The notes beneath the pieces were generated by a model. The model saw only the letters and a list, made by a program, of their open reading frames with translations, was not told where the DNA came from and did not search any database. DNA of 64,000 nucleotides from Denitrificimonas caeni DSM 24390 (lineage in GTDB: Bacteria > Pseudomonadota > Gammaproteobacteria > Pseudomonadales > Pseudomonadaceae), in NCBI RefSeq assembly GCF_000421765.1, contig NZ_ATXQ01000002.1, positions 62,001 to 126,000 of the forward strand. Reading direction: 5' to 3'. Below, piece by piece: positions 19,590 through 27,655 of the stretch. The position numbers and the translations under genes were made by a program. Position 1 is the stretch's first letter; each line of letters begins with the position of its first letter.

Positions 19590-19872
19590 GGATGATGTAC
19601 TCCACCCTTGCGCGAGACGATCGCAAAGGAATAATCAAGAATGCAGGTGATTGCTCAATGGGAAAAATACTTTCTACTGAAAAATCATGACCAACCAGCT
19701 CTACACCGGTTTATATAGTCATTAATAATACCACTGTACTCGCTGATTGCACCTAACAATTGCTATGTCTTATGGCTAAGAGCACGCGGCCAACTGGCCA
19801 TCTAAACAATATCTTCTACACTGAACAGCAGCGTACGGATACGCAGCCATACTCATCACAAGGACGATCAGC

Positions 19873-20433
19873 ATGAGAAAAGTGTTAGCCCTGACTTTAT
19901 TGCTTCACCACCTAGACATCCCGCCTGCATTCGCAGCGAGCCAGGTTTACAAATGCACTACGACGCAAGGTGCAATCACCTTTACCGATAATGCCTGCCC
20001 TGGCGACGCCGAACAAAGCGTACAAGCACTGCAGCAGCCAATGCTGATCAAAGCACTGCCAAGACACGTAATTGAGCCGACACAAGGAAAAACATCAACA
20101 GCGCAGCGCACAACTCGCGTCACCGTGGTCGGCGAGCAGGCTCACCCTTGCGGCACTTACGATATTCAAGCGCGTCGCACCGCGATGGTGCGCAAACAAG
20201 TGAAAAGCGGCATGAGTCAAACAGATGTTGAAAGCATGTTCGGCAAGCCACTCAAACAGGATATTAGCAATGGCGTTCTGACGGCTACTTACCGTAGCGG
20301 CAAAGGACAAAAACGTAGCGTGCGTTTTGATGAGCACGGCTGTGTTCGCTTAAGTCAAAAATCAGCGGCAGCAAAATCGAGCTCTAAGAAAACTGCAACC
20401 AAGAAAATACGGGCAAAAAAAAACCTGCAATAA
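19873..20433 (+). CDS. DUF4124-domain periplasmic protein
   Basis: Unknown function. A signal peptide (cleavage after about residue 21, PAFAA) leads to a DUF4124 module (SQVYKCTTTQGAITFTDNACPGDAE) whose two Cys probably form a disulfide. A middle section (about 90-155) has the pattern of a small SmpA/BamE-like fold: VKSGMSQTDVESMFGKP followed by beta strands. The C-terminus is very Lys/Ala/Ser-rich. AGGA precedes the ATG. Divergent from mgtE; ends inside its own terminator. The BamE-like reading is inference. Confidence 0.8.
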   Translation: MRKVLALTLLLHHLDIPPAFAASQVYKCTTTQGAITFTDNACPGDAEQSVQALQQPMLIKALPRHVIEPTQGKTSTAQRTTRVTVVGEQAHPCGTYDIQARRTAMVRKQVKSGMSQTDVESMFGKPLKQDISNGVLTATYRSGKGQKRSVRFDEHGCVRLSQKSAAAKSSSKKTATKKIRAKKNLQ

Positions 20434-20446
20434 ATGCAGGTTTTTT
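20421..20446 (+). terminator. Terminator overlapping the DUF4124 gene stop
   Basis: AAACCTGCA (20421-20429) pairs with TGCAGGTTT (20435-20443) and is followed by Ts; the stop codon lies in the loop. It also shields the gene from the convergent tRNA genes that start five bases later. Confidence 0.85.
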
Positions 20447-20450
20447 AATA

Positions 20451-20527
20451 TGGTGGACTCAGGAGGATTCGAACCTCCGACCGCTCGGTTCGTAGCCGAG
20501 TACTCTATCCAGCTGAGCTATGAGTCC
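20451..20527 (-). tRNA. tRNA-Arg (anticodon ACG), copy 2
   Basis: 77 bases on the minus strand including an encoded CCA. Acceptor arms GGACTCA/TGAGTCC, D-arm AGCTCAGCTGGATAGAGT, anticodon stem-loop CTCGG-CTACGAA-CCGAG (ACG, A34 read as inosine) and T-loop GGTTCGAATCC. Identical to the copy at 20596-20672. Confidence 0.97.
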
Positions 20528-20595
20528 ATTTGGTGCTTATCCAGATCACCGCTGGTATTACTTAAAATCACTGATTAGCATCAGATCTTTTAATA

Positions 20596-20672
20596 TGGTG
20601 GACTCAGGAGGATTCGAACCTCCGACCGCTCGGTTCGTAGCCGAGTACTCTATCCAGCTGAGCTATGAGTCC
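20596..20672 (-). tRNA. tRNA-Arg (anticodon ACG), copy 1
   Basis: Same 77-base sequence as the copy at 20451-20527, with encoded CCA. The two lie 68 bases apart and both end in the same downstream word (TTTTAATA on the plus strand), so they look like a tandem duplication. Decodes CGU/CGC/CGA arginine codons. Confidence 0.97.
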
Positions 20673-20767
20673 AACGTGGCGCGTATTATAGAGCTATTTA
20701 CTTGATAATCAAGGAGTTTTATTTTTAATTTAAACTCTTTGAAAACTTTGCTCTGCAATACTAAATA

Positions 20768-20858
20768 TGGCGGAGAAGGAGGGATTCGAACCCTCGACAC
20801 CCTTTTGAGGTGTACTCCCTTAGCAGGGGAGCGCCTTCGGCCACTCGGCCACTTCTCC
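20768..20858 (-). tRNA. tRNA-Ser (anticodon GCT)
   Basis: 91 bases with encoded CCA and a long variable arm typical of serine tRNA. Acceptor arms GGAGAAG/CTTCTCC, anticodon stem-loop CTCCC-CTGCTAA-GGGAG (GCT; reads AGC/AGU), T-arm GGGTTCGAATCCC. It lies just downstream of rsmA on the same strand, as in other pseudomonads, and no clear terminator separates them. Confidence 0.97.
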
Positions 20859-20919
20859 GTAACACGGGGCGTATATTACCCATTTATTTAGAAATTGCAA
20901 AGCAAAAAATCAAAAAATA

Positions 20920-21111
20920 TCAAATACTTGGATCTTCTTTGTCTTCTTTCTCTTTTTGGATACGTTGGTAAATTTCTTCACGGTGTACAGCGATTTCTTT
21001 TGGCGCATTTACACCGATACGAACTTGATTACCTTTGACACCCAGTACAGTGACAGTTACTTCATCACCAACCATCAGTGTCTCTCCGACCCGACGCGTT
21101 AGTATCAACAT
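20920..21111 (-). CDS. rsmA: Carbon storage / translational regulator RsmA (CsrA)
   Basis: Dimeric RNA-binding protein that controls translation by gripping GGA motifs in hairpin loops, mostly over ribosome sites. 63 residues with the full CsrA fold: [19 protein letters not shown], the RNA-contacting edge strand, [19 protein letters not shown] with the conserved Arg44 and Val/His residues. AAGGAG stands 6 bases upstream of the ATG. Governs motility, biofilm and secondary metabolism in pseudomonads. Confidence 0.97.
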   Translation of the reverse strand: MLILTRRVGETLMVGDEVTVTVLGVKGNQVRIGVNAPKEIAVHREEIYQRIQKEKEDKEDPSI

Positions 21112-21415
21112 TGCTTATCTCCTTGCTTCACGATTTAGGTTTACAGTCTGCATCTGTAAGTTATGAACAGCGTACACTTATCATGTGTTTTTGCACACAA
21201 TGCATGCCGCTTATTTACTAAACTAAGCAAGCCATCTTGAAGTCAGCTTTCGCACGAAAAACTCAACAAATAATGAAATGATTATCGCCGCGCGATACGC
21301 CTACACAGCAATAAAAAACATTAAAAATCAAACTTAAACAAGCCAAGAGCCTTGCTTAGCTAATAAAACAATCAAGCACCGCAACTTCGCCGCGCTTGTG
21401 ATTTTTTAACCAGAG
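21112..21415. other. Spacer between lysC and rsmA
   Basis: 304 bases without a supported gene. The lysC side holds a likely terminator (21365-21403). The remainder is AT-rich and should carry the rsmA promoter on the minus strand; I could not fix -35/-10 boxes with confidence. Confidence 0.5.
21365..21403 (-). terminator. Probable terminator after lysC
   Basis: On the minus strand AATCA-C-AAGC pairs with GCTTGATT (one bulged C) around a GC-rich loop, followed by GTTTTATT. It begins 12 bases past the lysC stop. The bulge makes it a moderate rather than a strong call. Confidence 0.55.
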
Positions 21416-22645
21416 TTACTTTTCAGGCGCATCCAAACCAAAGGCTGTATGCAACGCCCGCACAGCTAGCTCTACGTATTTCTCATCAATGACTACAGAG
21501 ACTCTAATTTCTGAGGTTGAGATCATCTGAATATTAATATTCTCTTTGGCTAATGCCTCAAACATGCTGCTAGCAACACCAGGATGTGAGCGCATACCCA
21601 CACCAACAATGGACACCTTAGCGATGCTGGTAGTTCCACTGACTTCACCTGCGCCGATTTCTTTGGCCGTCGCCTGTAGCACATCAAGCGCTTTGTCATA
21701 ATCAACATTATTAACGGTAAAAGTGAAATCCGTGGTGTTATCTTGGGCAACGTTCTGCACGATCATATCGATATCAATATTCGCCGCACTAATTGGCCCT
21801 AATATTTTGAAAGCAACACCTGGCGTATCGGGAACACCACGAATGGTCAATTTGGCTTCGTCGCGATTAAAGGCGATACCAGAAATAATCGGCTGTTCCA
21901 TGTTGTCCTCATTATCATCAGTGGTAATTAGAGTGCCCGGGCCCTCTTGAAAACTATGCAATACCCGTAGCGGTACATTGTACTTACCGGCAAACTCGAC
22001 AGAACGTAACTGTAGAATCTTTGAGCCGAGACTGGCCATTTCCAGCATTTCTTCAAAAGTAATACGCTCTAAACGCTGGGCCCGTGATACAACGCGCGGA
22101 TCCGTTGTATAGACACCATCGACATCGGTATAGACCTGGCACTCGTCGGCTTTCAGCGCAGCGGCTAAAGCGACAGCGGTGGTATCAGAGCCTCCACGAC
22201 CAAGAGTGGTGATATTGCCCTGCTCATCGACACCCTGAAAACCTGCGACGATAACAACTTTGCCGGCTTTGAGTTGCGCTGTAACTTTAGTCTCATCAAT
22301 GCTTAAAATGCGCGCCTTACCGTGCTCACTGTCAGTCACAATCGGCACCTGCGCGCCAGTAAAGGACACTGCTGGCACGCCAATTTTATTCAGTGCAATG
22401 GCCAACAAGGCAATGGTGACCTGCTCGCCAGTGGCAATCATTACATCCATCTCACGCAGCGACGGCCTTGTGCAAACTTGCTTGGCCAAGCCGAGCAAAC
22501 GGTTGGTTTCACCGCTCATAGCGGAAACCACCACGACAATGTCATCACCCGCTGCACGAAACCTTGCTACTTTCTCAGCAACCTGTTCAATGCGCTCAGG
22601 CGAGCCGACTGAAGTACCACCAAATTTTTGTACGATCAACGCCAT
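21416..22645 (-). CDS. lysC: Aspartate kinase LysC
   Basis: Phosphorylates aspartate, the first step to lysine, threonine, methionine and diaminopimelate. The kinase domain (about 1-245) has the nucleotide-binding start VQKFGGTSVG, the catalytic segments GRGGSDTTAVALAAAL and YTDVDGVYTTDPR; two ACT domains follow (about 265-405) with the feedback-binding segment (VGVGMRSHPGVASSMFEALAKENINIQMISTSE region). 409 residues. AAGGCGG precedes the ATG. Downstream of alaS in the order conserved in pseudomonads. Confidence 0.96.
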   Translation of the reverse strand: MALIVQKFGGTSVGSPERIEQVAEKVARFRAAGDDIVVVVSAMSGETNRLLGLAKQVCTRPSLREMDVMIATGEQVTIALLAIALNKIGVPAVSFTGAQVPIVTDSEHGKARILSIDETKVTAQLKAGKVVIVAGFQGVDEQGNITTLGRGGSDTTAVALAAALKADECQVYTDVDGVYTTDPRVVSRAQRLERITFEEMLEMASLGSKILQLRSVEFAGKYNVPLRVLHSFQEGPGTLITTDDNEDNMEQPIISGIAFNRDEAKLTIRGVPDTPGVAFKILGPISAANIDIDMIVQNVAQDNTTDFTFTVNNVDYDKALDVLQATAKEIGAGEVSGTTSIAKVSIVGVGMRSHPGVASSMFEALAKENINIQMISTSEIRVSVVIDEKYVELAVRALHTAFGLDAPEK

Positions 22646-22684
22646 CTTACTGCCGCCTTAATCATCGTTAGCATTCGCAATTTT

Positions 22685-22712
22685 ATCCAGCACACGTCAT
22701 TCGGTGCTGGAT
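22685..22712 (-). other. Perfect hairpin between alaS and lysC
   Basis: ATCCAGCAC (22685-22693) pairs with GTGCTGGAT (22704-22712) around a 10-base loop in the 88-base gap between alaS and lysC. No T-run follows on either strand, so it is not a classical terminator; an mRNA processing or stability element between the two messages is more likely. Confidence 0.5.
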
Positions 22713-22733
22713 AACTCTTAATTGACTCAAGGC

Positions 22734-25358
22734 TTAGCTTTTACTGGCCACATACTCTGCGGTAACCGCCAAAGCAGCATCGAGCTTAGCCAGTTCAACA
22801 CCACTGCCCTGCGCCATATCGGGGCGACCACCGCCCTTACCGCCAACCACTGCTGTCGCCTGTTTCATTAAGTCGCCCGCCTTGAATTGACCGGTGAGGT
22901 CTTTGGTCACGCCAGCCACTAAGACGATGCGCTCACTGTGCACACCACCGAGTAAAATCACTGCGCTGCCCAGCTTGTTTTTAAGCTGATCCATCAACAC
23001 CAATAAGTCTTTACCTTCAACACCATCAAGACGTGCAGATAAGACCTTAACGCCATTGACTTCAACCGCTGCAGAGGCCAGATCACTGCCCGCAGCACTC
23101 GCAGCTTTAGCTTTGAGCTGCTCAACTTCTTTCTCTAAGCTGCGCTGCTGATCCAGCAAGGCTTGCAGCTTGTCCAAAACGTTGTCACGGGTCCCTTTAA
23201 CCAAGCTCATTGCTTGCTTAAGTTGCTCTTCGGCACCGTTCAGCCAATTCCACGCGGCAACACCAGTGACCGCTTCGATACGACGCACACCCGCTGCCAC
23301 GCCGCCTTCGCTGGTGATTTTAAACAGACCAATATCACCGGTACGCTCAGCATGAATACCACCGCAGAGCTCCACCGAGAAACCATCAGCCATACTCAGC
23401 ACGCGCACTTCATCGCCGTATTTTTCGCCAAACAAGGCCATTGCGCCTTTTTCTTTGGCCGTTTCAATATCCGTGACTTCAGTGCACACAAGCGTATTGT
23501 TACGAATTTCTTGATTGACGCGCTCTTCTAAAGCTTTGATTTGCTTGGCGGTGACTGCTTCAAAGTGGCTGAAGTCAAAACGCAAACGCTGGCTATCGAC
23601 CAGCGAGCCTTTTTGCTGCACATGCTCACCTAAAATCTCGCGCAGCGCAGCGTGTAATAAATGCGTCGCTGAGTGATTTAACGCGGTGGCATGACGTACT
23701 TGATCATCCACTTGCGCCGACAGCGTATCGCCAATCTGCACAGCGCCTTGCGTAATAGCGCCGTGGTGCAAGAATGCATGACCGCTTTTCGTAGTATCGG
23801 TAATTTCAATGCGTAGGTTATCTGCGGTTAAATAACCACAATCACCCACCTGACCACCGGACTCGGCATAAAAAGGCGTGCGATCTAAGACAATAACCAC
23901 TTGATCGCCTTCTAAAGCGCGCTCAACGCTGGCACCCTCTTTAAGAATCATCAGAATCTTCGCGTCGGATTGATGCGCCTGATAACCCAAAAATTCAGTT
24001 TCGCCGTCAATTTTGACGAGCGCGTTATAGTCGATAGCAAAGGAACTGGCCGAACGCGCACGCTCACGCTGCGCCTGCATTTCCCGCTCAAAGCCTTCCT
24101 CGTCCACCGTCAACTCGCGTTCACGGGCGATATCAGCGGTTAAGTCCATTGGAAAACCGTAGGTGTCATACAGTTTGAACACCACAGACCCAGGGATCAC
24201 ATCGCCTTCGAGATGGGCTAAATCTTGCTCAAGAATACGCAAGCCCTGCTCTAGGGTTTTCGCGAACTGCTCTTCTTCGGTTTTTAAAATACGCTCGATG
24301 TGCGCTTGCTGCTGCTTCAACTCTGGGAATGCTTCACCCATTTCGTCTGCCAGTGCGGCAACAATCTTGTAGAAGAAACTGTCCGTGGCACCGAGCTTAT
24401 TACCATGACGACAGGCGCGACGAATAATCCGGCGCAGCACATAACCACGGCCATCATTGGACGGCACCACGCCATCAGCAATTAAAAAGCTGCAGGAGCG
24501 AATATGATCGGCAATCACTTTCAGCGATGGATTGTCATTGTTCTCGCAACCCACTGCTTTAGCGACGGCGCTGAGTAGGTGCTGGAACAAGTCAATTTCA
24601 TAGTTAGAATTAACGTGTTGTAGTACCGCACTGATACGTTCAAGGCCCATGCCCGTATCCACACTAGGCGCTGGCAATGGATGCATCACACCGTCAGCCG
24701 TGCGGTTGAACTGCATAAAGACGTTATTCCAAATTTCGATATAACGGTCACCGTCTTCTTCTGGAGAACCTGGAGGGCCGCCCCAAATGTGCTCGCCATG
24801 GTCAAAGAAGATCTCTGAACACGGGCCGCACGGACCGGTATCGCCCATCGCCCAGAAGTTATCCGAAGCATAAGGCGCACCGCCGTTATCGCCGATACGA
24901 ATCATGCGCTCAGTGGGAATACCGACTTCTTTAACCCAGATATCGTACGCTTCATCATCAGTCGCATAGACGGTGACCCAGAGCTTTTCTTTAGGCAGAT
25001 TGAGCCACTGCTGTGAGGTCAAAAACTCCCACGCATAATGAATCGCATCACGCTTAAAGTAATCACCAAAGCTAAAGTTACCCAGCATTTCAAAGAAAGT
25101 GTGATGACGTGCGGTATAACCGACGTTTTCTAGGTCGTTGTGCTTACCGCCAGCACGCACGCATTTTTGACTACTGACCGCACGTGTGTAGGCGCGTTTT
25201 TCTAAACCCAAGAAGCAGTCTTTAAACTGATTCATGCCCGCATTGGTAAATAATAGCGTTGGGTCATTGGCTGGGATCAATGAGCTGGAGGCTACGCGGG
25301 TATGACCCTTTTCTTCAAAGAAGCGAAGGAAGGCTTCACGGATTTCTGCGCTTTTCAT
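22734..25358 (-). CDS. alaS: Alanyl-tRNA synthetase AlaS
   Basis: Charges tRNA-Ala. Class II core (about 1-240, with motif 2 and 3 regions [20 protein letters not shown] and [15 protein letters not shown]), tRNA-recognition domain, editing domain with the zinc-binding pattern ([13 protein letters not shown] and the later [13 protein letters not shown]) and a C-terminal oligomerisation domain (C-Ala, [13 protein letters not shown]). 874 residues from the ATG at 25358, preceded by GGAAGAATAT; a GTG 12 bases earlier is in frame but has no site. Confidence 0.97.
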   Translation of the reverse strand: MKSAEIREAFLRFFEEKGHTRVASSSLIPANDPTLLFTNAGMNQFKDCFLGLEKRAYTRAVSSQKCVRAGGKHNDLENVGYTARHHTFFEMLGNFSFGDYFKRDAIHYAWEFLTSQQWLNLPKEKLWVTVYATDDEAYDIWVKEVGIPTERMIRIGDNGGAPYASDNFWAMGDTGPCGPCSEIFFDHGEHIWGGPPGSPEEDGDRYIEIWNNVFMQFNRTADGVMHPLPAPSVDTGMGLERISAVLQHVNSNYEIDLFQHLLSAVAKAVGCENNDNPSLKVIADHIRSCSFLIADGVVPSNDGRGYVLRRIIRRACRHGNKLGATDSFFYKIVAALADEMGEAFPELKQQQAHIERILKTEEEQFAKTLEQGLRILEQDLAHLEGDVIPGSVVFKLYDTYGFPMDLTADIARERELTVDEEGFEREMQAQRERARSASSFAIDYNALVKIDGETEFLGYQAHQSDAKILMILKEGASVERALEGDQVVIVLDRTPFYAESGGQVGDCGYLTADNLRIEITDTTKSGHAFLHHGAITQGAVQIGDTLSAQVDDQVRHATALNHSATHLLHAALREILGEHVQQKGSLVDSQRLRFDFSHFEAVTAKQIKALEERVNQEIRNNTLVCTEVTDIETAKEKGAMALFGEKYGDEVRVLSMADGFSVELCGGIHAERTGDIGLFKITSEGGVAAGVRRIEAVTGVAAWNWLNGAEEQLKQAMSLVKGTRDNVLDKLQALLDQQRSLEKEVEQLKAKAASAAGSDLASAAVEVNGVKVLSARLDGVEGKDLLVLMDQLKNKLGSAVILLGGVHSERIVLVAGVTKDLTGQFKAGDLMKQATAVVGGKGGGRPDMAQGSGVELAKLDAALAVTAEYVASKS

Positions 25359-25483
25359 ATATTCTTCCACAATTAAATAACGGTCATGCGTAATAAATAC
25401 AGCCGAGTAAGCGACTAAAAGTGTGCATTATAGCGATGATGCTCACTTACTGCAGCGTTTAGTAGCGGTAGCTGCCTGCAGGA

Positions 25484-25774
25484 TCAGTGATTGCACTCAT
25501 CAGTGTGCACATGCTCATCTTCAAGTAGATCCGCTGGATCAGCCGGCTCCATCTCTAACTGCAAGCTGACTAAGTTGGTGGCTAAAGGGCGTAGCAAAAG
25601 GTTGGCGTACTCGGTGTCGCCCTCTTCTACATCAACACCAATTAGCAATTGACCATTACCGGCTGTTTGCACCCAAATTTCTTTGCCCTGCCAAATCACC
25701 GCAAAACGCGTGCAAGAAGCTGATGTTTGTTCGCCATCATCATTTTCCAGAAGCAACTGTAAATCTGTGTTCAT
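25484..25774 (-). CDS. Conserved hypothetical acidic protein with His/Cys-rich tail
   Basis: Function unknown. 96 residues, strongly acidic, no signal peptide or membrane segment. The body reads as a small beta-rich domain (RFAVIWQGKEIWVQTAGNGQLLIGVDVEEGDTEY). The last 12 residues, EDEHVHTDECNH, offer three His, one Cys and several acids and could hold a metal. A gene of the same size sits in this place (between alaS and the arginine-catabolic genes) in P. aeruginosa as far as I recall. About 125 bases separate it from alaS. Confidence 0.7.
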   Translation of the reverse strand: MNTDLQLLLENDDGEQTSASCTRFAVIWQGKEIWVQTAGNGQLLIGVDVEEGDTEYANLLLRPLATNLVSLQLEMEPADPADLLEDEHVHTDECNH

Positions 25775-25853
25775 GCTGTGTATTACCTAAATTAGAAAAA
25801 CAAATAAGCGCGCAGTGTCTGCATTGCAGCACTGCGCGCCAAATAAAAATGAG

Positions 25854-27083
25854 TTATGCCGGGGTTTGGCTGACAAACTCGATGACTGCACGCTCAAAAC
25901 GCACCAATCCTTCATCCAAATCAGCGTGTTCAATCACTAAGCTCGGAGCAAAACGTATCACATCAGGACCGGCCACCAACACCAGCAGATCAGCTCGTTC
26001 AGCCGCTGCCATTAATGCCCCAGCTTTACCTTTATAAGCTTGATTCAGCACAGCACCGACCAGTAAGCCTTTGCCACGTACCAACTCAAAAAGGTTGTAC
26101 TTCTCGCCCAATGCACGCAGTTTTGCGCGTAAATATTCACCTTTAGCGAGCACACCATCGAGCACGGCAGGGGTGTTAATAATATCCAGTACGGCTTCAC
26201 CCACCGCGCACGCCAGTGGATTACCACCAAAGGTGGTGCCATGCGTACCCACTGCTAAATGCGCAGCGTAGTCACTGGTAGTGAGCATCGCGGAAATAGG
26301 AAAACCGCCGCCCAAACTTTTAGCGGTGGTCAGTATATCTGGGGTAACGCCGTAGTGCTCGTGGGCAAACAACTTACCACTACGGCCCATCCCTGATTGC
26401 ACTTCATCAAAAATCAGCAGTGCATTGTATTTATCACAGAGTGCTCGCACGCCTTCAAGATAAGCTTGCTCAGCGGGTAATACACCGCTTTCACCTTGAA
26501 TCGGCTCTAAAATCACGGCGCACGTTCGTTCTGAGATCGTCGCCTCCATGGCGGCTAGATCATTATATTGCACATGGGTGATGCCTGCTGGTCGCGGGCC
26601 AAAGCCTTCAGAGTACTTTGGTTGCCCACCAACATTGACGGTGAATACGGTACGGCCGTGAAAGCTGTTTAGCGCGGAAATAATTTCGTATTTATCTTCA
26701 CCAAAACGATCATGCGCGACTCTACGTGCCAGTTTCAACGCGGCTTCATTGGCCTCGGCACCAGAGTTACTGAAAAATACGCGATCAGCAAAAGTCGCTG
26801 CAGTCAGTTTACGTGCTAAACGCAGCGCTGGCTCATTGGTAAATACGTTGGAAACATGCCAAAGTTTGTGTGCTTGAGTTGTTAATGCCTCAACCAGCGC
26901 AGGGTGGCAGTGGCCTAAACCATTCACTGCAATGCCACCAGACAGGTCAATCAGTTCGCGTCCACTTTGATCCCAGAGTCGCGATCCTGCGCCGCGCACT
27001 GGAACGAAGCCAGCGGGTGCATAGTTTGGGACCATAACTTGATCAAAATCAGCGCGACTGACCTGCGCCTCTTGAATGGACAT
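25854..27083 (-). CDS. aruC: Acetylornithine/succinylornithine aminotransferase AruC
   Basis: PLP enzyme used both in arginine synthesis (N-acetylornithine) and in arginine breakdown by the succinyl pathway. Class III aminotransferase fold; SGAEANEAALKLAR binds the cofactor phosphate, LLIFDEVQSGMGRSG carries the Asp, and TTAKSLGGGFPISAM the Schiff-base Lys. 409 residues. The start and N-terminus match AruC of Pseudomonas. The aruFGDBE genes that follow aruC in P. aeruginosa are absent; it stands alone, so the biosynthetic (ArgD) role may dominate here. Confidence 0.92.
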   Translation of the reverse strand: MSIQEAQVSRADFDQVMVPNYAPAGFVPVRGAGSRLWDQSGRELIDLSGGIAVNGLGHCHPALVEALTTQAHKLWHVSNVFTNEPALRLARKLTAATFADRVFFSNSGAEANEAALKLARRVAHDRFGEDKYEIISALNSFHGRTVFTVNVGGQPKYSEGFGPRPAGITHVQYNDLAAMEATISERTCAVILEPIQGESGVLPAEQAYLEGVRALCDKYNALLIFDEVQSGMGRSGKLFAHEHYGVTPDILTTAKSLGGGFPISAMLTTSDYAAHLAVGTHGTTFGGNPLACAVGEAVLDIINTPAVLDGVLAKGEYLRAKLRALGEKYNLFELVRGKGLLVGAVLNQAYKGKAGALMAAAERADLLVLVAGPDVIRFAPSLVIEHADLDEGLVRFERAVIEFVSQTPA

Positions 27084-27357
27084 GCCTGCTCTCCTGGATA
27101 AAATCCTGTTAGGTAAAAAATGGTTGGTAAAATATTTACTGGATGTGCGGTATTTTATAGTACTCGCAGCAACTCTGCTTGCGCATACCGATCCAATGCA
27201 GCAGTTTAAACCCAGATCAACAAAAAGCGCAGGGCAAAACGGTATTTTCTATGTAATCTGCTGCATTTAGTCGCTTTCCTAATGCCTTCAGCCTGCGCCA
27301 CTGTTTTAAAAGCGTCATGCGCCAAGCTCGCAAACAACACCTAGGATCAATGAGTAT

Positions 27358-27447
27358 CTTGTTGGTGTCGCGACTAGCGAAGCCAGGGATGGCGTAACCC
27401 CGAATCGGGTCAGGATGACCCGCTGTGGGAAAAGCGATACTAACAAG
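27358..27447 (+). repeat. Structured repeat, member C (GGA loops on plus strand)
   Basis: Outer stem of 14 pairs, 27358-27371 with 27434-27447, with two G-T wobbles that would be G-U pairs in RNA. It encloses hairpin GCCA-GGGA-TGGC (27382-27393) and hairpin CGGGTC-AGGAT-GACCCG (27406-27422). The architecture equals that of members A and B, although the stems differ in sequence; the strand given is the one on which both loops contain GGA. Unlike the other two it does not follow a gene on that strand. Confidence 0.75.
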
Positions 27448-27515
27448 GTACGGCGTGCGCATATCGTTTTGGATGTTTGGCTTTATTTAGAAACGATAAT
27501 TTAGTGCATGTCGTA

Positions 27516-27608
27516 CTTCGGGGTAAGTGTTAATCCGTCGATGAACCCGTCCTGGGTTCAACTCCGGCGCTCGCCATCCTTGGCTCGCTCACCACACCCG
27601 CCCCGAAG
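27516..27608 (-). repeat. Structured repeat, member A (downstream of cysG)
   Basis: Outer stem CTTCGGGG (27516-27523) with CCCCGAAG (27601-27608), all eight pairs Watson-Crick. Inside are TGAACCC-GTCCT-GGGTTCA (27542-27560) and GCCA-TCCT-TGGC (27573-27584). On the minus strand, the strand of cysG, both loops read AGGA. Alignable over its whole length with member B. It lies 48 bases past the cysG stop, so it can be part of the cysG 3' untranslated region. Confidence 0.85.
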
Positions 27609-27655
27609 CACTCGTTGATCATCTACAGGGTTTGCTCTATTGCAGTTCCAAGCAG

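Larger units (their letters stand above)
27084..27655. other. Long spacer with two structured repeats
   Basis: 572 bases between the aruC start and the cysG stop. Two members of a structured repeat family lie head to head here (27358-27447 and 27516-27608). The rest shows no gene I would support: a minus-strand frame of 81 codons (27217-27462) runs straight through one repeat and ends without any recognisable domain. The aruC promoter should lie within the first 200 bases. Confidence 0.6.

Noticed and set aside
19590-19872. Magnesium riboswitch ahead of mgtE
   Set aside because: No M-box-like architecture seen in the 283-base divergent spacer, and such elements are not usual in this group.
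20520-20705. 61-codon plus-strand frame across the tRNA-Arg genes
   Set aside because: It is the antisense of a tRNA gene; the VDSGGFEPPT-type product is a well-known artefact of tRNA complement strands.
27217-27462. 81-codon minus-strand frame upstream of aruC
   Set aside because: It runs through structured repeat C, has no recognisable domain and no good ribosome site; its open length is explained by the repeat.
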